Positions 17,251 through 26,210 of a stretch of DNA of 64,000 bases are shown in pieces. This stretch comes from Paracoccus onubensis. Lineage in GTDB: Bacteria > Pseudomonadota > Alphaproteobacteria > Rhodobacterales > Rhodobacteraceae. The translations under genes were made by a program, and so were the position numbers. A model generated the notes under the pieces. The model searched no databases. It had not been told where the DNA came from and saw only the letters and a list, made by a program, of their open reading frames with translations. The stretch covers positions 1 through 64,000 of the forward strand of contig NZ_QZCG01000017.1 of the NCBI RefSeq assembly GCF_003591515.1. Reading direction: 5' to 3'. Position 1 is the first letter of the stretch; every line of letters starts with the position of its first letter.

Positions 17251-18128
17251 AGCGTGATCTCCATTCCGTCGCGGCCGATCTGCCAGCCCTGTGCCTCTGC
17301 CTCGGCCGCCTGCGGGCTTGCGGGATCGGTCAGAGGGTTCGAATTGTTCATATGCACGAAGACCCGCCGCCCGATATCCAGCCCCGACAGATCCCGGATC
17401 GTCTGCACGACCGGCATATGCCCCATGCGCCGCCCGGTTTTCTGGCCAAGCCCCATGCGGATCATCTCGTCATCCTCCCACAGGGTGCCGTCGAACATCA
17501 GCAGATCCGCACCGGCGATGCGGGATTTCAGCCAGTCCGGCATATCGGCGCAGCCGGGAATATAAAGGGCGCGCCGCCCCCCGGCCCTCAATTCGACCCC
17601 CACCGTGGTTTCTCCGACAAGGCCGGTCTCGACCACCTCGCCCTCCTGATACAGCGGCACCTTGCCGGGCACGGCGAAAAGCGTGGCGTCCAGACCGGGC
17701 GCAAGCCGGATATCCTGATCCAATGCGACCTCGCGGCGTGTGACCAGATCCGTGCGCAGGGCCGACAACATCGGGTTCGCCGCCAGCGCCTGATGAATGG
17801 CGGGGGTTGCAAGCAGGTCGAACGCCTGGCTTTCGCGCAGGGTCAGAAGCCCTGCCACATGGTCGATATCGCCATTCGTGACCAGCACCGAACGCAAAGG
17901 CATCTGCCGGGGTCCGGCGGGATGCAAGGCAGGCGTTGCGGCCAGTTGCATGCGAATATCCGGGGAGGCGTTCAGAATCGCCCAGTTCTGCCCGTCCGCG
18001 CTGACCGCGACCGAGCTTTGAGTCAGGGGCGGGATACGCCCATTACGTGCGGCATTGCAATTGTCACATCCGCAATTCCATTGCGGCAAGCCACCGCCCG
18101 CCGCTGCGCCCAGAATGATGATCTGCAT
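17247..18128 (-). CDS. pqqB: PQQ biosynthesis protein PqqB (metallo-beta-lactamase fold)
   Basis: A 293-residue metallo-beta-lactamase-fold protein starting MQIIILGAAAGGGLPQWNCGC with a Cys pair in CGCDNCNAARNG. It has the metal-site TNGDIDHVAGLLTLRE and the C-terminal FVHMNNSNPL block. PqqB is the hydroxylase acting on the Glu-Tyr intermediate. It follows pqqA after a 70-nt spacer that contains a strong hairpin. Confidence 0.97.
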   Translation of the reverse strand: MQIIILGAAAGGGLPQWNCGCDNCNAARNGRIPPLTQSSVAVSADGQNWAILNASPDIRMQLAATPALHPAGPRQMPLRSVLVTNGDIDHVAGLLTLRESQAFDLLATPAIHQALAANPMLSALRTDLVTRREVALDQDIRLAPGLDATLFAVPGKVPLYQEGEVVETGLVGETTVGVELRAGGRRALYIPGCADMPDWLKSRIAGADLLMFDGTLWEDDEMIRMGLGQKTGRRMGHMPVVQTIRDLSGLDIGRRVFVHMNNSNPLTDPASPQAAEAEAQGWQIGRDGMEITL

Positions 18129-18146
18129 ATCGCGTCAGACGAAATC

Positions 18147-18175
18147 GGCCCTGCCCGAAGCACTCGGACAGGGCC
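18147..18175 (-). promoter_or_regulatory. stem-loop between pqqA and pqqB (candidate attenuator or RNA-processing hairpin)
   Basis: On the minus strand the spacer folds as GGCCCTG-T-CCGA, a short loop, then TCGG-G-CAGGGCC: a stem of about 12 bp with one G-T pair. No U-tract follows, so it is not a classic terminator. A hairpin here would let pqqA be expressed far above pqqB-E, as expected for a peptide used up stoichiometrically. Confidence 0.65.
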
Positions 18176-18198
18176 GGTTTCTGTCTGCTCATCATGGA

Positions 18199-18291
18199 TC
18201 AGAACAGTACAGGCTCATCCTCGGCCGGAGCGTACATGTTGATTTCCATGCCGCAGGCAATTTCCTTCAGGGTAGGTTTGGTCCATGCCAT
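18199..18291 (-). CDS. pqqA: PQQ precursor peptide PqqA
   Basis: A 30-residue peptide starting MAWTKPTLKEIACGMEINMY. Glu16 and Tyr20 (E-x3-Y) are the residues cross-linked to form PQQ. The family hallmarks W3, G14 and the E-I/V-x2-Y block are present. A strong Shine-Dalgarno AGGAG lies just upstream of the ATG. It is the first gene of the pqq operon. Confidence 0.97.
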   Translation of the reverse strand: MAWTKPTLKEIACGMEINMYAPAEDEPVLF

Positions 18292-18337
18292 AAACGTTTC
18301 TCCTCAAGCAGTGCCGTGGAAATCACGACTGGATCTT

Positions 18338-18365
18338 ATGGTAGATGAGAGGCAGCATGTGTCAA
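18338..18365 (-). promoter_or_regulatory. sigma70-type promoter of the pqqA operon
   Basis: On the minus strand a perfect TTGACA at 18365-18360 is followed, after 16 nt, by TACCAT at 18343-18338. Transcription would start about 40 nt before the pqqA ATG. This is one of the best -35 boxes in the window, consistent with high pqqA expression. Confidence 0.6.
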
Positions 18366-18449
18366 CACGACGAAGGTCTGATGCCGATCTTTTTACTTTG
18401 AAAAGGTCATGCTTTTTACCGGGAAAGGCTCTGTTGGGAACATTCGGCA

Positions 18450-19508
18450 ATGATTCATCTGATTTTAAGCGCCTGTCTTGCCGGATCTTCTGGTGATTGT
18501 GTGCCAATTCTCCTGCCTGAAGCGGAAAGCGCTGTCATGGCGGAATGCGAGTCGCAGGCGGAACGAGTCAGCCGGAACTGGCTGAAGCGACATCCGGACC
18601 TGCTGGAAGAACAGGTTTCATGCCAATCGGCTACTTCACTGCCTGCTTTGCCGCTGCGGGAACTGGCACCTGGTGTCCATGTCTATCTGGGCGAGTCGGT
18701 TCAGATGGAAGAATCCGCGAATGGCCGCATCGCCAATCTGGGCGTGGTGATCGGAGAGAAATCCGTCGCGGTGATCGATAGCGGGGTCTCGCGGCGGCAG
18801 GGGCAGGAATTATTTGCCGCGATCAGGCAATTGACCGATCTGCCGATCAGTCATGTGATCCTGACGCATATGCATCCCGATCATGTGCTTGGCACATCGG
18901 TTTTCAAGGAAGCGGGCGCCGAGATCGTCGGCCATGCCGCATTGCCGGCCGCGCTTGAGTATCGGGCGCAGACCTATCTGGACAATCTCGCCGAACTCTA
19001 TCCGCCGCAGGAGGTGATCGGAACCGAGGTCATTCTGCCGGATCGACAGGTTGCGGATCGCGATATCATCGACCTTGGCGGCCGGGAATTGCTGCTGAAG
19101 GCCGAGGGTACCGCGCATACCGACAATGATCTGACGGTATTCGACAGCAAAACGGAAACATTTTTCAGCGGCGATCTGATCTTTCGCGACCTGACCCCGG
19201 TTGTCGATGGATCCCTGAATGGCTGGCTTGAATGGCTGGAGGCTGCGCCTGCGCCGATGCCGCGCCGGATCGTCCCGGGGCATGGAGAGGTTGCGGAAAG
19301 CTGGAAAATCGCTGTCACGCCGCAAACGGAATTTCTGACCATGCTCAGGGACTCCACCCGTGCAGCGATAGCTGATGGATTGCCCATGTCCGACGCGGTG
19401 CCAGTGATCGCGAAATCCATGCAAATAATTGAAAATAAATGGAATTCTTTTGAAGAAACTGCGGCGCGTGACGCGACGGCAGCCTATAAGGAACTGGAAT
19501 GGGAGTGA
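18450..19508 (+). CDS. quinoprotein relay system zinc metallohydrolase (type 2)
   Basis: A 352-residue metallo-beta-lactamase-fold protein. The N-terminal segment (MIHLILSACLAGSSGDC, then a Cys- and Glu-rich stretch to about residue 60) is typical of this PQQ-associated type. The zinc motif H140-M-H142-P-D144-H145 is followed by GTAHTDNDLTVF, FSGDLIFRD and VPGHGEV. It belongs to the SoxH-related enzymes found with PQQ-dependent dehydrogenases and SoxYZ-like carriers; the substrate is unknown. It is divergent from pqqA across 158 bp. Confidence 0.85.
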   Translation: MIHLILSACLAGSSGDCVPILLPEAESAVMAECESQAERVSRNWLKRHPDLLEEQVSCQSATSLPALPLRELAPGVHVYLGESVQMEESANGRIANLGVVIGEKSVAVIDSGVSRRQGQELFAAIRQLTDLPISHVILTHMHPDHVLGTSVFKEAGAEIVGHAALPAALEYRAQTYLDNLAELYPPQEVIGTEVILPDRQVADRDIIDLGGRELLLKAEGTAHTDNDLTVFDSKTETFFSGDLIFRDLTPVVDGSLNGWLEWLEAAPAPMPRRIVPGHGEVAESWKIAVTPQTEFLTMLRDSTRAAIADGLPMSDAVPVIAKSMQIIENKWNSFEETAARDATAAYKELEWE

Positions 19509-19515
19509 GTTTTAT

Positions 19516-19544
19516 TTGACAATTCCTTACGAGAAAGGACTGAT
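19516..19544 (+). promoter_or_regulatory. candidate promoter of the agl operon
   Basis: TTGACA at 19516-19521 is followed after 17 nt by ACTGAT at 19539-19544, a weak -10. It lies about 55 nt before the aglE start in a locally AT-rich spacer containing GATAGCGATAACAATC. No agl regulator gene (the LacI-type AglR) is present in the window. Confidence 0.35.
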
Positions 19545-19599
19545 AGCGATAACAATCAATCGTCGGAACATGTTTCCAGAAAGGTTCAGGGAGGATCTT

Positions 19600-20955
19600 A
19601 TGAAAACTGTATTTTATGTTACCGCCGCCGCAATTGCCCTGGGTGCCGGAATGGCGCAGGCGCAGATGGTGATCGAACCGGGCAGCGATGATCGCATCAA
19701 CTGGCAGAGTCTCGAAGATTTCAAGGCGGCTCATGGCGATCTGGATGGCCAGTCATTCACGGTTCTCGGCCCCTGGCTTGGGGTGGATCAGGACCTGTTC
19801 ACCTCGCTTCTGCCCTATTTCGAAGAGGCGACCGGGGCGAAGGTGAATTATTCCGGCTCGGACAGTTTCGAGCAGCAGATCGTGATCGACAGCGAGGCAG
19901 GATCACCGCCGGATGTCGCGGTTTTCCCGCAACCCGGTCTGGCCGCCGATCTGGCGAAGAAAGGGCATCTCAGGCCGCTGGGCGAGGAAACGGCGCAATG
20001 GGTGCGCGATAATTATGCCGCCGGCGACAGTTGGGCAGATCTGGGCATTTATGCAGGCAAGGACGGGGAAGAGGCGATGTATGCCTTTCCCTTCAAGGCC
20101 GATGTGAAATCGCTGGTCTGGTATATTCCCGAGAATTTCGAAGATGCGGGATATGAGGTGCCCGAAACCTACGAGGATCTCAAGGCTCTGACCGAACAGA
20201 TCGCGGCGGATGGCGAGACGCCGTGGTGTATCGGGCTTGGTGCGGGCGGCGCGACGGGCTGGCCCGCGACCGACTGGGTAGAGGATCTGATGCTGCGGAC
20301 CGGCAGCCCCGAAGATTATCGGGCCTGGACCACCAACGACTTGCCGTTCAACGATCCCAAGGTCGTGGCGGCGATCGAGGAATTCGGCTGGTTCGCCAGA
20401 AATGACGATTTCGTCTCGGGCGGGGCTGCATCGGTTTCCTCGACGGATTTCCGCGACAGTCCCAAGGGCCTGTTCGAATTCCCGCCCGATTGCTACATGC
20501 ATCATCAGGCCAGCTTCATCCCGTCCTTCTTCCCCGAAGGGATCGAAGTCGGGCTGGATGTGGATTTCTTCTATTTCCCGGCCCCTGCCGATGGCAGCGT
20601 TGGCAAGCCGGTGCTGGGCGGCGGCACAATGTTCTCGGTATTGTCGGACAATCCCGCGGCGCTTGCCTTCATCGAGTTTCTGAAAACCCCCGCCGCGCAC
20701 GAGATCTGGATGGCTCAAAGCAGTTTCGTCACGCCCCATACCGGCGTGAACCCCGAGGCTTACGCGAATGATACGCAGCGTAGGATGGGGGAAATCCTGC
20801 TGGATGCCACGGTTTTCGGCTTTGACGGCTCCGATCTGATGCCCGGCTCGATCGGCGCGGGGGCGTTCTGGACCGGCATGGTCGATTTCGTCGGCGGCGC
20901 ATCGGCGCAGGATGTGGCCGACCAGATTCAGGAGAAATGGGACTCGGTGAAGTAA
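19600..20955 (+). CDS. aglE: alpha-glucoside ABC transporter substrate-binding protein AglE
   Basis: A 451-residue exported protein with signal peptide MKTVFYVTAAAIALGAGMAQAQ, then a family-1 solute-binding fold with SFTVLGPWLGVDQDLF, GSPPDVAVFPQPGL, PFKADVKSLVWYIPENF and ATDWVEDLML. It binds maltose/trehalose/sucrose-type alpha-glucosides in the periplasm. ATG 19600 follows GGGAGGA; the longer frame that begins at 19429 overlaps the preceding gene and is not the start. Confidence 0.93.
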   Translation: MKTVFYVTAAAIALGAGMAQAQMVIEPGSDDRINWQSLEDFKAAHGDLDGQSFTVLGPWLGVDQDLFTSLLPYFEEATGAKVNYSGSDSFEQQIVIDSEAGSPPDVAVFPQPGLAADLAKKGHLRPLGEETAQWVRDNYAAGDSWADLGIYAGKDGEEAMYAFPFKADVKSLVWYIPENFEDAGYEVPETYEDLKALTEQIAADGETPWCIGLGAGGATGWPATDWVEDLMLRTGSPEDYRAWTTNDLPFNDPKVVAAIEEFGWFARNDDFVSGGAASVSSTDFRDSPKGLFEFPPDCYMHHQASFIPSFFPEGIEVGLDVDFFYFPAPADGSVGKPVLGGGTMFSVLSDNPAALAFIEFLKTPAAHEIWMAQSSFVTPHTGVNPEAYANDTQRRMGEILLDATVFGFDGSDLMPGSIGAGAFWTGMVDFVGGASAQDVADQIQEKWDSVK

Positions 20956-20993
20956 TGCGCGTCATGTCACATCCGATCAAAACCGCCGCTCTT

Positions 20994-21058
20994 CACTTCT
21001 TCACGCAAATATCCCGGGGGTTGCCGGCGGACAGCGCCCCCGGCCATCGCGGGACGCG
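20994..21058 (-). repeat. dispersed 3'-end repeat, copy 3 (inside the agl operon)
   Basis: This is a reverse-oriented, diverged copy: CTTCTTCACGCAAATATCCC, then a core, then CCCCCGGCCATCGCGGGACG. It starts 39 nt after the aglE stop and fills most of the 164-nt spacer before aglF. No other feature was seen in that spacer. Confidence 0.8.
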
Positions 21059-21119
21059 GGCGGCCGTATTTCAGATCGGACGCGGCGTGCTCTGACATGT
21101 TTTTCGGGGGGGACTGAAA

Positions 21120-22115
21120 ATGGAACTGTTCCTGATGGCCGCGGGCACCATCGCCATGGGCGTGCTGGGCTGCGTGGTCTGGTTCTGGGGCTCGAACCTC
21201 GTCCTTGACAGTATCTACCCGCCGCGCGGCAGGAATGCGGGCGACAATATCCGCAGGGCGAATATGATCCGTCCGTGGTTGTTCGTCGGTCCGGCGGTTC
21301 TGTTTCTGGGCGTTTATCTGGTCTATCCTGTCATCGACAGCTTCTGGCGCTCGCTTCATAATGCCGATGGCAGCCGCTTCGTGGGCGCCGGTAACTACCT
21401 TTGGGCATTGGGCGACGACAAGTTCCGGGAATCGATCTGGAACAATCTGTTATGGCTGCTGGTCGTGCCCGCCCTGTCCACGGTGTTCGGTCTGCTCGCG
21501 GCGCAGCTGACCGACAGGATCAGGTGGGGCAATATCGGCAAATCGCTGATCTTCATGCCCATGGCCATCAGCTTTGTCGGTGCGGGCGTGATCTGGAAGC
21601 TGATCTATGAATTTCGTGAATCGGGCGAAACCCAGATCGGCCTGCTGAACTGGATCGTCACCCGGCTTGGCGGAGAACCGCAAATCTGGCTGACACTGAT
21701 TCCATGGAACAATTTCTTCCTGATGATCGTACTGGTCTGGATTCAGACCGGTTTCGCCATGGTCATCCTGTCGGCCGCGCTGCGCGGCATCCCCGAGGAA
21801 ACCATCGAAGCGGCAATCCTTGACGGCGCCTCTCCGTGGCAGCTGTTCTTCAAGATCAAGGTGCCGCAGATCATGGGCAGCATCGCCGTTGTCTGGACCA
21901 CGATCACCATCGTTGTGCTGAAGGTTTTCGACATCGTTTTCGTGATGACCAACGGGCAATGGGGCACGCAGGTTCTGGCGAATCTGATGTATGACTGGAT
22001 GTTCCGCGGATCGCCGGATTACGGCCGCGGCTCGGCGATTGCCATCGTGCTGATGATTGTGGTCACGCCGATCATGGTCTGGAATATCTACAATGCCCGC
22101 AAGGAGGCCGGCTGA
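21120..22115 (+). CDS. aglF: alpha-glucoside ABC transporter permease AglF
   Basis: A 331-residue MalF-type inner-membrane permease. It has an N-terminal helix (MELFLMAAGTIAMGVLGCVVWF), several further membrane segments and the EAA loop AALRGIPEETIEAAILDGASPWQLFFKI that contacts the ATPase. Its stop overlaps the aglG start by 1 nt. Confidence 0.94.
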   Translation: MELFLMAAGTIAMGVLGCVVWFWGSNLVLDSIYPPRGRNAGDNIRRANMIRPWLFVGPAVLFLGVYLVYPVIDSFWRSLHNADGSRFVGAGNYLWALGDDKFRESIWNNLLWLLVVPALSTVFGLLAAQLTDRIRWGNIGKSLIFMPMAISFVGAGVIWKLIYEFRESGETQIGLLNWIVTRLGGEPQIWLTLIPWNNFFLMIVLVWIQTGFAMVILSAALRGIPEETIEAAILDGASPWQLFFKIKVPQIMGSIAVVWTTITIVVLKVFDIVFVMTNGQWGTQVLANLMYDWMFRGSPDYGRGSAIAIVLMIVVTPIMVWNIYNARKEAG

Positions 22116-23248
22116 TGGAGGGAATGGCCGGAAAGAAATCCTCGCTGACATGGGCGGTCCATATCTCTGCCTTTCTGCTGGTGGTGTTATGGACGATCCC
22201 CACTCTGGGACTGTTCGTCTCTTCCTTTCGCGACCGCGACCAGATCTCGTCAAGCGGCTGGTGGGCGTCGTTTTCGGCTTCCGAGCAGACCGGATATGCC
22301 CGTACCGGAACCGATGACGACGCGCGGCAGGTCGACGGCCTGTATGTGATCGAAGGTTCGGTGACAGAGGGCGATCAGAAATTGTCGGCATGGGGGACGG
22401 GTGCGCGCGAGCCGGGCAAATACCAGCCGGGAGAAACGGTCGAGATCGAGGATGGGTGGCAACTGACGGTAAGCGAGGATGGCAGCTACCGGCTGACATC
22501 GGAAAAGCCGTTCGGGATGCGGCGGGGCGAGCGGATCTTTACCACGACCGCGGTGCCGCCCGATTTCACGATCGGGAACTATCATCGCGTGCTGACCGCC
22601 GAAGGGCTGGGCCGCGCCTTCATGAACACGCTGACCGTCACGATCCCGGCCACGGTGATCCCGATCCTGATCGCGGCTTTCGCGGCCTATGCGCTTGCAT
22701 GGATGCGTTTCCCGGGTCGCGCCCTGCTGACGGCGGGGGTGGTCGGTCTGCTGGTCGTGCCCTTGCAGGTGTCGCTGATCCCGCTGCTGCAGATGCATAA
22801 CGCCATCGGCATCGGCAAGGGATATATGGGCATCTGGCTGGCGCATACGGCTTTCGGCCTGCCGCTGGCGGTCTATCTGCTGCGCAATTACATGATCGGC
22901 TTGCCGCGAGAGGTGATCGAGTCGGCCCGCGTCGATGGCGCGAGCGATTTCCAGATCTTCCGGCGCATCGTCCTGCCGCTGTCCTTTCCCGCATTGGCGA
23001 GCTTTGCGATTTTTCAGTTCCTCTGGGTCTGGAACGACCTTCTGGTCGCCACGGTGTTTCTTGGCAATACACGGGAACAATTGGTCATGACCGGCGTTCT
23101 CCGCGAATTGATGGGGTCGAAAGGGGGCGAGTGGGAGATTCTCGCGACCTCGGCCTTCATCTCGATCGCGGTTCCGCTGATCGTGTTCTTTTCAATGCAA
23201 CGATATCTGGTTCGCGGCCTGCTGGCCGGTTCCGTCAAAGGTGGCTAA
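22115..23248 (+). CDS. aglG: alpha-glucoside ABC transporter permease AglG
   Basis: A 377-residue MalG-type permease. Between the first and second membrane segments is the large soluble insert typical of AglG (roughly residues 40-155). The EAA loop GLPREVIESARVDGASDFQIFRRIVLP is near residue 270. It ends with a QRYLVRGLLAGSVKG tail and abuts aglA with no spacer. Confidence 0.94.
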   Translation: MEGMAGKKSSLTWAVHISAFLLVVLWTIPTLGLFVSSFRDRDQISSSGWWASFSASEQTGYARTGTDDDARQVDGLYVIEGSVTEGDQKLSAWGTGAREPGKYQPGETVEIEDGWQLTVSEDGSYRLTSEKPFGMRRGERIFTTTAVPPDFTIGNYHRVLTAEGLGRAFMNTLTVTIPATVIPILIAAFAAYALAWMRFPGRALLTAGVVGLLVVPLQVSLIPLLQMHNAIGIGKGYMGIWLAHTAFGLPLAVYLLRNYMIGLPREVIESARVDGASDFQIFRRIVLPLSFPALASFAIFQFLWVWNDLLVATVFLGNTREQLVMTGVLRELMGSKGGEWEILATSAFISIAVPLIVFFSMQRYLVRGLLAGSVKGG

Positions 23249-24799
23249 ATGACCGAAAATACTGCAAACTGGTGGAAAGGCGGGATCATTTATCAGATTT
23301 ACCCGCGCAGTTTTCAGGACACGACCGGGGATGGCGTGGGGGATCTTGCGGGAATCGCGCGGCGGCTGCCCTATGTCGCCTCGCTGGGGGTGGACGCGGT
23401 CTGGATCTCACCCTTCTTCACATCGCCGATGAAGGATTTCGGGTATGATGTCAGCGATTATCGCGGTATCGATCCGATCTTCGGCAGCATGGAGGATTTC
23501 GACCGGCTGATCGAACGCGCGCATGAGCTTGGTCTGAAGGTCATGATCGATCTGGTGATGTCGCACAGCTCGGATCGGCACCCGTGGTTCGCGGAAAGCC
23601 GTGCCAGCCGCGATAACCCGAAAGCCAGCTGGTATGTCTGGTCTGATCCCAAGCCGGACGGAACGCCTCCGAACAACTGGCTGTCGATCTTTGGCGGCAG
23701 CGCCTGGCAATGGGACGCGCGGCGCGAACAATATTACCTGCATAATTTCCTGACCTCCCAGCCGGACCTGAATTTCCATAATCGCGAGGTTCAGGATGCG
23801 CTTCTGGAGATGACCGAATTCTGGCTGCAAAAGGGCGTTGACGGGTTCCGGCTGGACACGGTCAACTTCTATTTCCATGACGCGCAATTGCGCGATAATC
23901 CTCCGCTTTTGCCAGCGGATCGCAAGGCGGATACCGCGCCTGCGGTGAACCCCTACAATCATCAAAGCCATAAATACGACAAGTCGCAGCCCGAAAATCT
24001 GGCATTTCTGGAGCGGTTCAATACGCTTCTGAAACGCTATGGCGCGGTGTCCGTCGGCGAGATCGGCGATAGCGAGCGGGCGCTTGAACTGCTCGAGGAA
24101 TATACGGGCGCGCCGCAGGGCATGGAAAGCAAACGGGTGGACATGTCCTATGTGTTCGACTTTCTGTCGGGTCATGATCTGACCGCGCAGCGGATCGCGG
24201 ATGTTTTCGCGCAATTGCAGAAAATCGCACCGAATTCCTGGCCGTGCTGGGCCCTGTCGAACCATGACGTGATGCGCCATGTGACACGCTGGAATCTGCC
24301 CGAGCAGGCGGCAAAGGCCTATTGCACCGTGCTGATCTGCCTGCGCGGCTCGGTCTGTCTGTATCAGGGTGAAGAGCTTGGCCTGCCCGAAGCGGAATTG
24401 CAGTTCGAGGAGCTGCGCGATCCTTATGGCATCGAGTTCTGGCCCGAATTCAAGGGGCGCGACGGCTGCCGCACGCCGATGGTCTGGGATATGGGCGTGA
24501 ATGGCGGCTTTTCGACAAGCCAGCCCTGGCTGCCCGTTCCACATGTGCATTTGCAGCGCGCTGTTGTCGGGCAAGAGGCGGATGCGCAATCCGTGCTGCA
24601 TCATTACCGCTGGGCCATCGGGCTGCGGCGCGAGCATTCTGCGCTGAGGCTGGGTCAGATGAGCGATATTACCGCCAATGGTCCGCTCTTGTCGTTCCGT
24701 CGCCATGACGATGCGCAAACGCTGCATATCCGCGCCAATCTGTCCGATGAAGAGGCGGGCGGGCTGGAGCCGTGGCAGGTTCAGATTATCGAAGGTTGA
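23249..24799 (+). CDS. aglA: alpha-glucosidase, glycoside hydrolase family 13
   Basis: A 516-residue cytoplasmic enzyme that hydrolyses imported alpha-glucosides. It has the GH13 landmarks IIYQIYPRSFQDTTGDGVGDL, DLVMSHSSDRHPWF, GVDGFRLDTVNF (nucleophile Asp203), VGEIGD (acid/base Glu271) and SNHD (Asp340). It is a little shorter than typical AglA, the beta domain at the C-terminus being compact. It sits between the permease and ATPase genes, the usual agl order. Confidence 0.95.
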   Translation: MTENTANWWKGGIIYQIYPRSFQDTTGDGVGDLAGIARRLPYVASLGVDAVWISPFFTSPMKDFGYDVSDYRGIDPIFGSMEDFDRLIERAHELGLKVMIDLVMSHSSDRHPWFAESRASRDNPKASWYVWSDPKPDGTPPNNWLSIFGGSAWQWDARREQYYLHNFLTSQPDLNFHNREVQDALLEMTEFWLQKGVDGFRLDTVNFYFHDAQLRDNPPLLPADRKADTAPAVNPYNHQSHKYDKSQPENLAFLERFNTLLKRYGAVSVGEIGDSERALELLEEYTGAPQGMESKRVDMSYVFDFLSGHDLTAQRIADVFAQLQKIAPNSWPCWALSNHDVMRHVTRWNLPEQAAKAYCTVLICLRGSVCLYQGEELGLPEAELQFEELRDPYGIEFWPEFKGRDGCRTPMVWDMGVNGGFSTSQPWLPVPHVHLQRAVVGQEADAQSVLHHYRWAIGLRREHSALRLGQMSDITANGPLLSFRRHDDAQTLHIRANLSDEEAGGLEPWQVQIIEG

Positions 24800-24816
24800 C
24801 AGGGAAGGGGCTGACC

Positions 24817-25902
24817 GTGGCCGATTTGAAACTGACTGATGTCGCGAAATCCTATGGCGAGGTCCAGGTTCTGAGCAATATCGACCTTTCCATCAGGTCG
24901 GGAGAGTTCATCGTGTTCGTCGGCCCTTCGGGCTGTGGGAAATCCACGCTTTTGCGGATGATCGCGGGGCTGGAGCAGATCACCGGCGGCTCGCTGGATA
25001 TCGATGGCGTGCGGGTCAACGATATTCCGCCCAGCCAGCGCGGGATCGCCATGGTGTTCCAGTCATATGCGCTTTACCCGCATATGACGGTGCGCGACAA
25101 TATGGCTTTCGCTCTGAAAATCGCCGGCAAAAGCAAGGCAGAGATCCGCGAGGCGACCGATCGCACGGGCAGGATGCTGCAACTGACGCCCTATCTCGAC
25201 CGTCTTCCCAAGGCGCTGTCGGGCGGTCAGCGTCAGCGGGTGGCGATCGGGCGGGCGCTTGTGCGCGATCCCAAGGTTTACCTGTTCGACGAACCTCTGT
25301 CGAATCTCGACGCCGCCCTGCGCGTGGCGACCCGGATCGAGATTGCGCAGCTAAAGGCCTCGATGCCCGACCGGACGATGATCTATGTGACCCATGATCA
25401 GACCGAGGCCATGACGCTGGCCGACCGGATCGTGGTGCTGGCGGGCGGCGGTATCGCGCAGATCGGGGCGCCGCTGGAACTGTATGAACGTCCGGTGAAC
25501 GAATTCGTCGCCCAATTCATCGGTTCGCCCGCGATGAACCTGCTGCCGGGTAAGGTGACCGCCGTGGGCGAGGTGACCACTGTCGCGCTGGACGGCGGAG
25601 GGCAGGCGCAACTTGCGGTTCCGACAGGGGCGGAGGATGAAGGTCTGGCCGTCAATCTTGGCATTCGCCCCGAGGATATGTTCGAGACCGACGGTCCGGC
25701 GATATTCGAGGGCCGCGTGGATCTGACCGAGGCGCTGGGCGAGGTGACATTGCTTTATTTCGGAACCGGACAGGATGCGCCGCCGGTGATCGCGAAACTG
25801 CCGGGGATCCATGCCGGGCTGTCGGGGCAGATGGTGCGCCTTGCCGCGAGACCCGACGCGATGCATCTGTTTCATGACGGCCGGTCGCTTTTGTATCGCT
25901 GA
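24817..25902 (+). CDS. aglK: alpha-glucoside ABC transporter ATP-binding protein AglK
   Basis: A 361-residue MalK/UgpC-type ATPase. Walker A is GPSGCGKST, the Q-loop VFQSYALYPHMTV, the signature LSGGQRQRVAIGRAL, Walker B VYLFDEPLSNLD and the H-loop YVTHDQTEA. A C-terminal TOBE-like domain follows. The start is the GTG at 24817, after AGGGAAGGGG; the frame upstream overlaps aglA. Last gene of the agl operon. Confidence 0.94.
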   Translation: MADLKLTDVAKSYGEVQVLSNIDLSIRSGEFIVFVGPSGCGKSTLLRMIAGLEQITGGSLDIDGVRVNDIPPSQRGIAMVFQSYALYPHMTVRDNMAFALKIAGKSKAEIREATDRTGRMLQLTPYLDRLPKALSGGQRQRVAIGRALVRDPKVYLFDEPLSNLDAALRVATRIEIAQLKASMPDRTMIYVTHDQTEAMTLADRIVVLAGGGIAQIGAPLELYERPVNEFVAQFIGSPAMNLLPGKVTAVGEVTTVALDGGGQAQLAVPTGAEDEGLAVNLGIRPEDMFETDGPAIFEGRVDLTEALGEVTLLYFGTGQDAPPVIAKLPGIHAGLSGQMVRLAARPDAMHLFHDGRSLLYR

Positions 25903-25972
25903 CGCGCCTGCGCATGACGACAGGCCTGCGCGATATGCGTCAAGATTTATGCGAGTAGCCGGTCCTCTGCGC

Positions 25973-26064
25973 GCGGGATGCCCGATGCCGGTCGCCGGCA
26001 GGTCTCTTGAACCAGTGGCACGATCCGCCGGCGACCCCCCGAGGTATTTGCCGCAAAGAAGATG
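25973..26064 (+). repeat. dispersed 3'-end repeat, copy 4
   Basis: It lies about 70 nt after aglK. The core (GGTCTCTTGAACCAGTGGCA with flanking CGCCGGC/GCCGGCG) nearly duplicates copy 1, and the right arm reads GAGGTATTTGCCGCAAAGAA. The 308-nt spacer 25903-26210 holds only this repeat and the rpmE terminator; I saw no gene. Confidence 0.85.
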
Positions 26065-26159
26065 TGCAAGTGAAGCCAGGCGCGGCGGTTGTTCCGGCGG
26101 TTTTCACGGGCTGTTTCCCCGGCCGCGCAAGGGGCGGGTGTCCGCTGTCCGGCTGAATG

Positions 26160-26187
26160 AAAAACGCCGCCCCGAAGGACGGCGTTT
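26160..26187 (-). terminator. rho-independent terminator after rpmE
   Basis: On the minus strand AAACGCCGTCC, a TTCG loop, GGGCGGCGTTT and a further TTC follow each other. The stem is 11 bp with a stable UUCG-type loop and runs into the T-tract. It lies 24 nt after the rpmE stop and ends the ribosomal/translation gene block. Confidence 0.9.
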
Positions 26188-26210
26188 CATATGGATCATG
26201 TCGGTGTGGT

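Noticed and set aside
24018..24314. Frameshift in the alpha-glucosidase because of its slightly short length
   Set aside because: The frame is continuous, with all three catalytic residues and a normal junction to aglK; only the C-terminal domain is compact.
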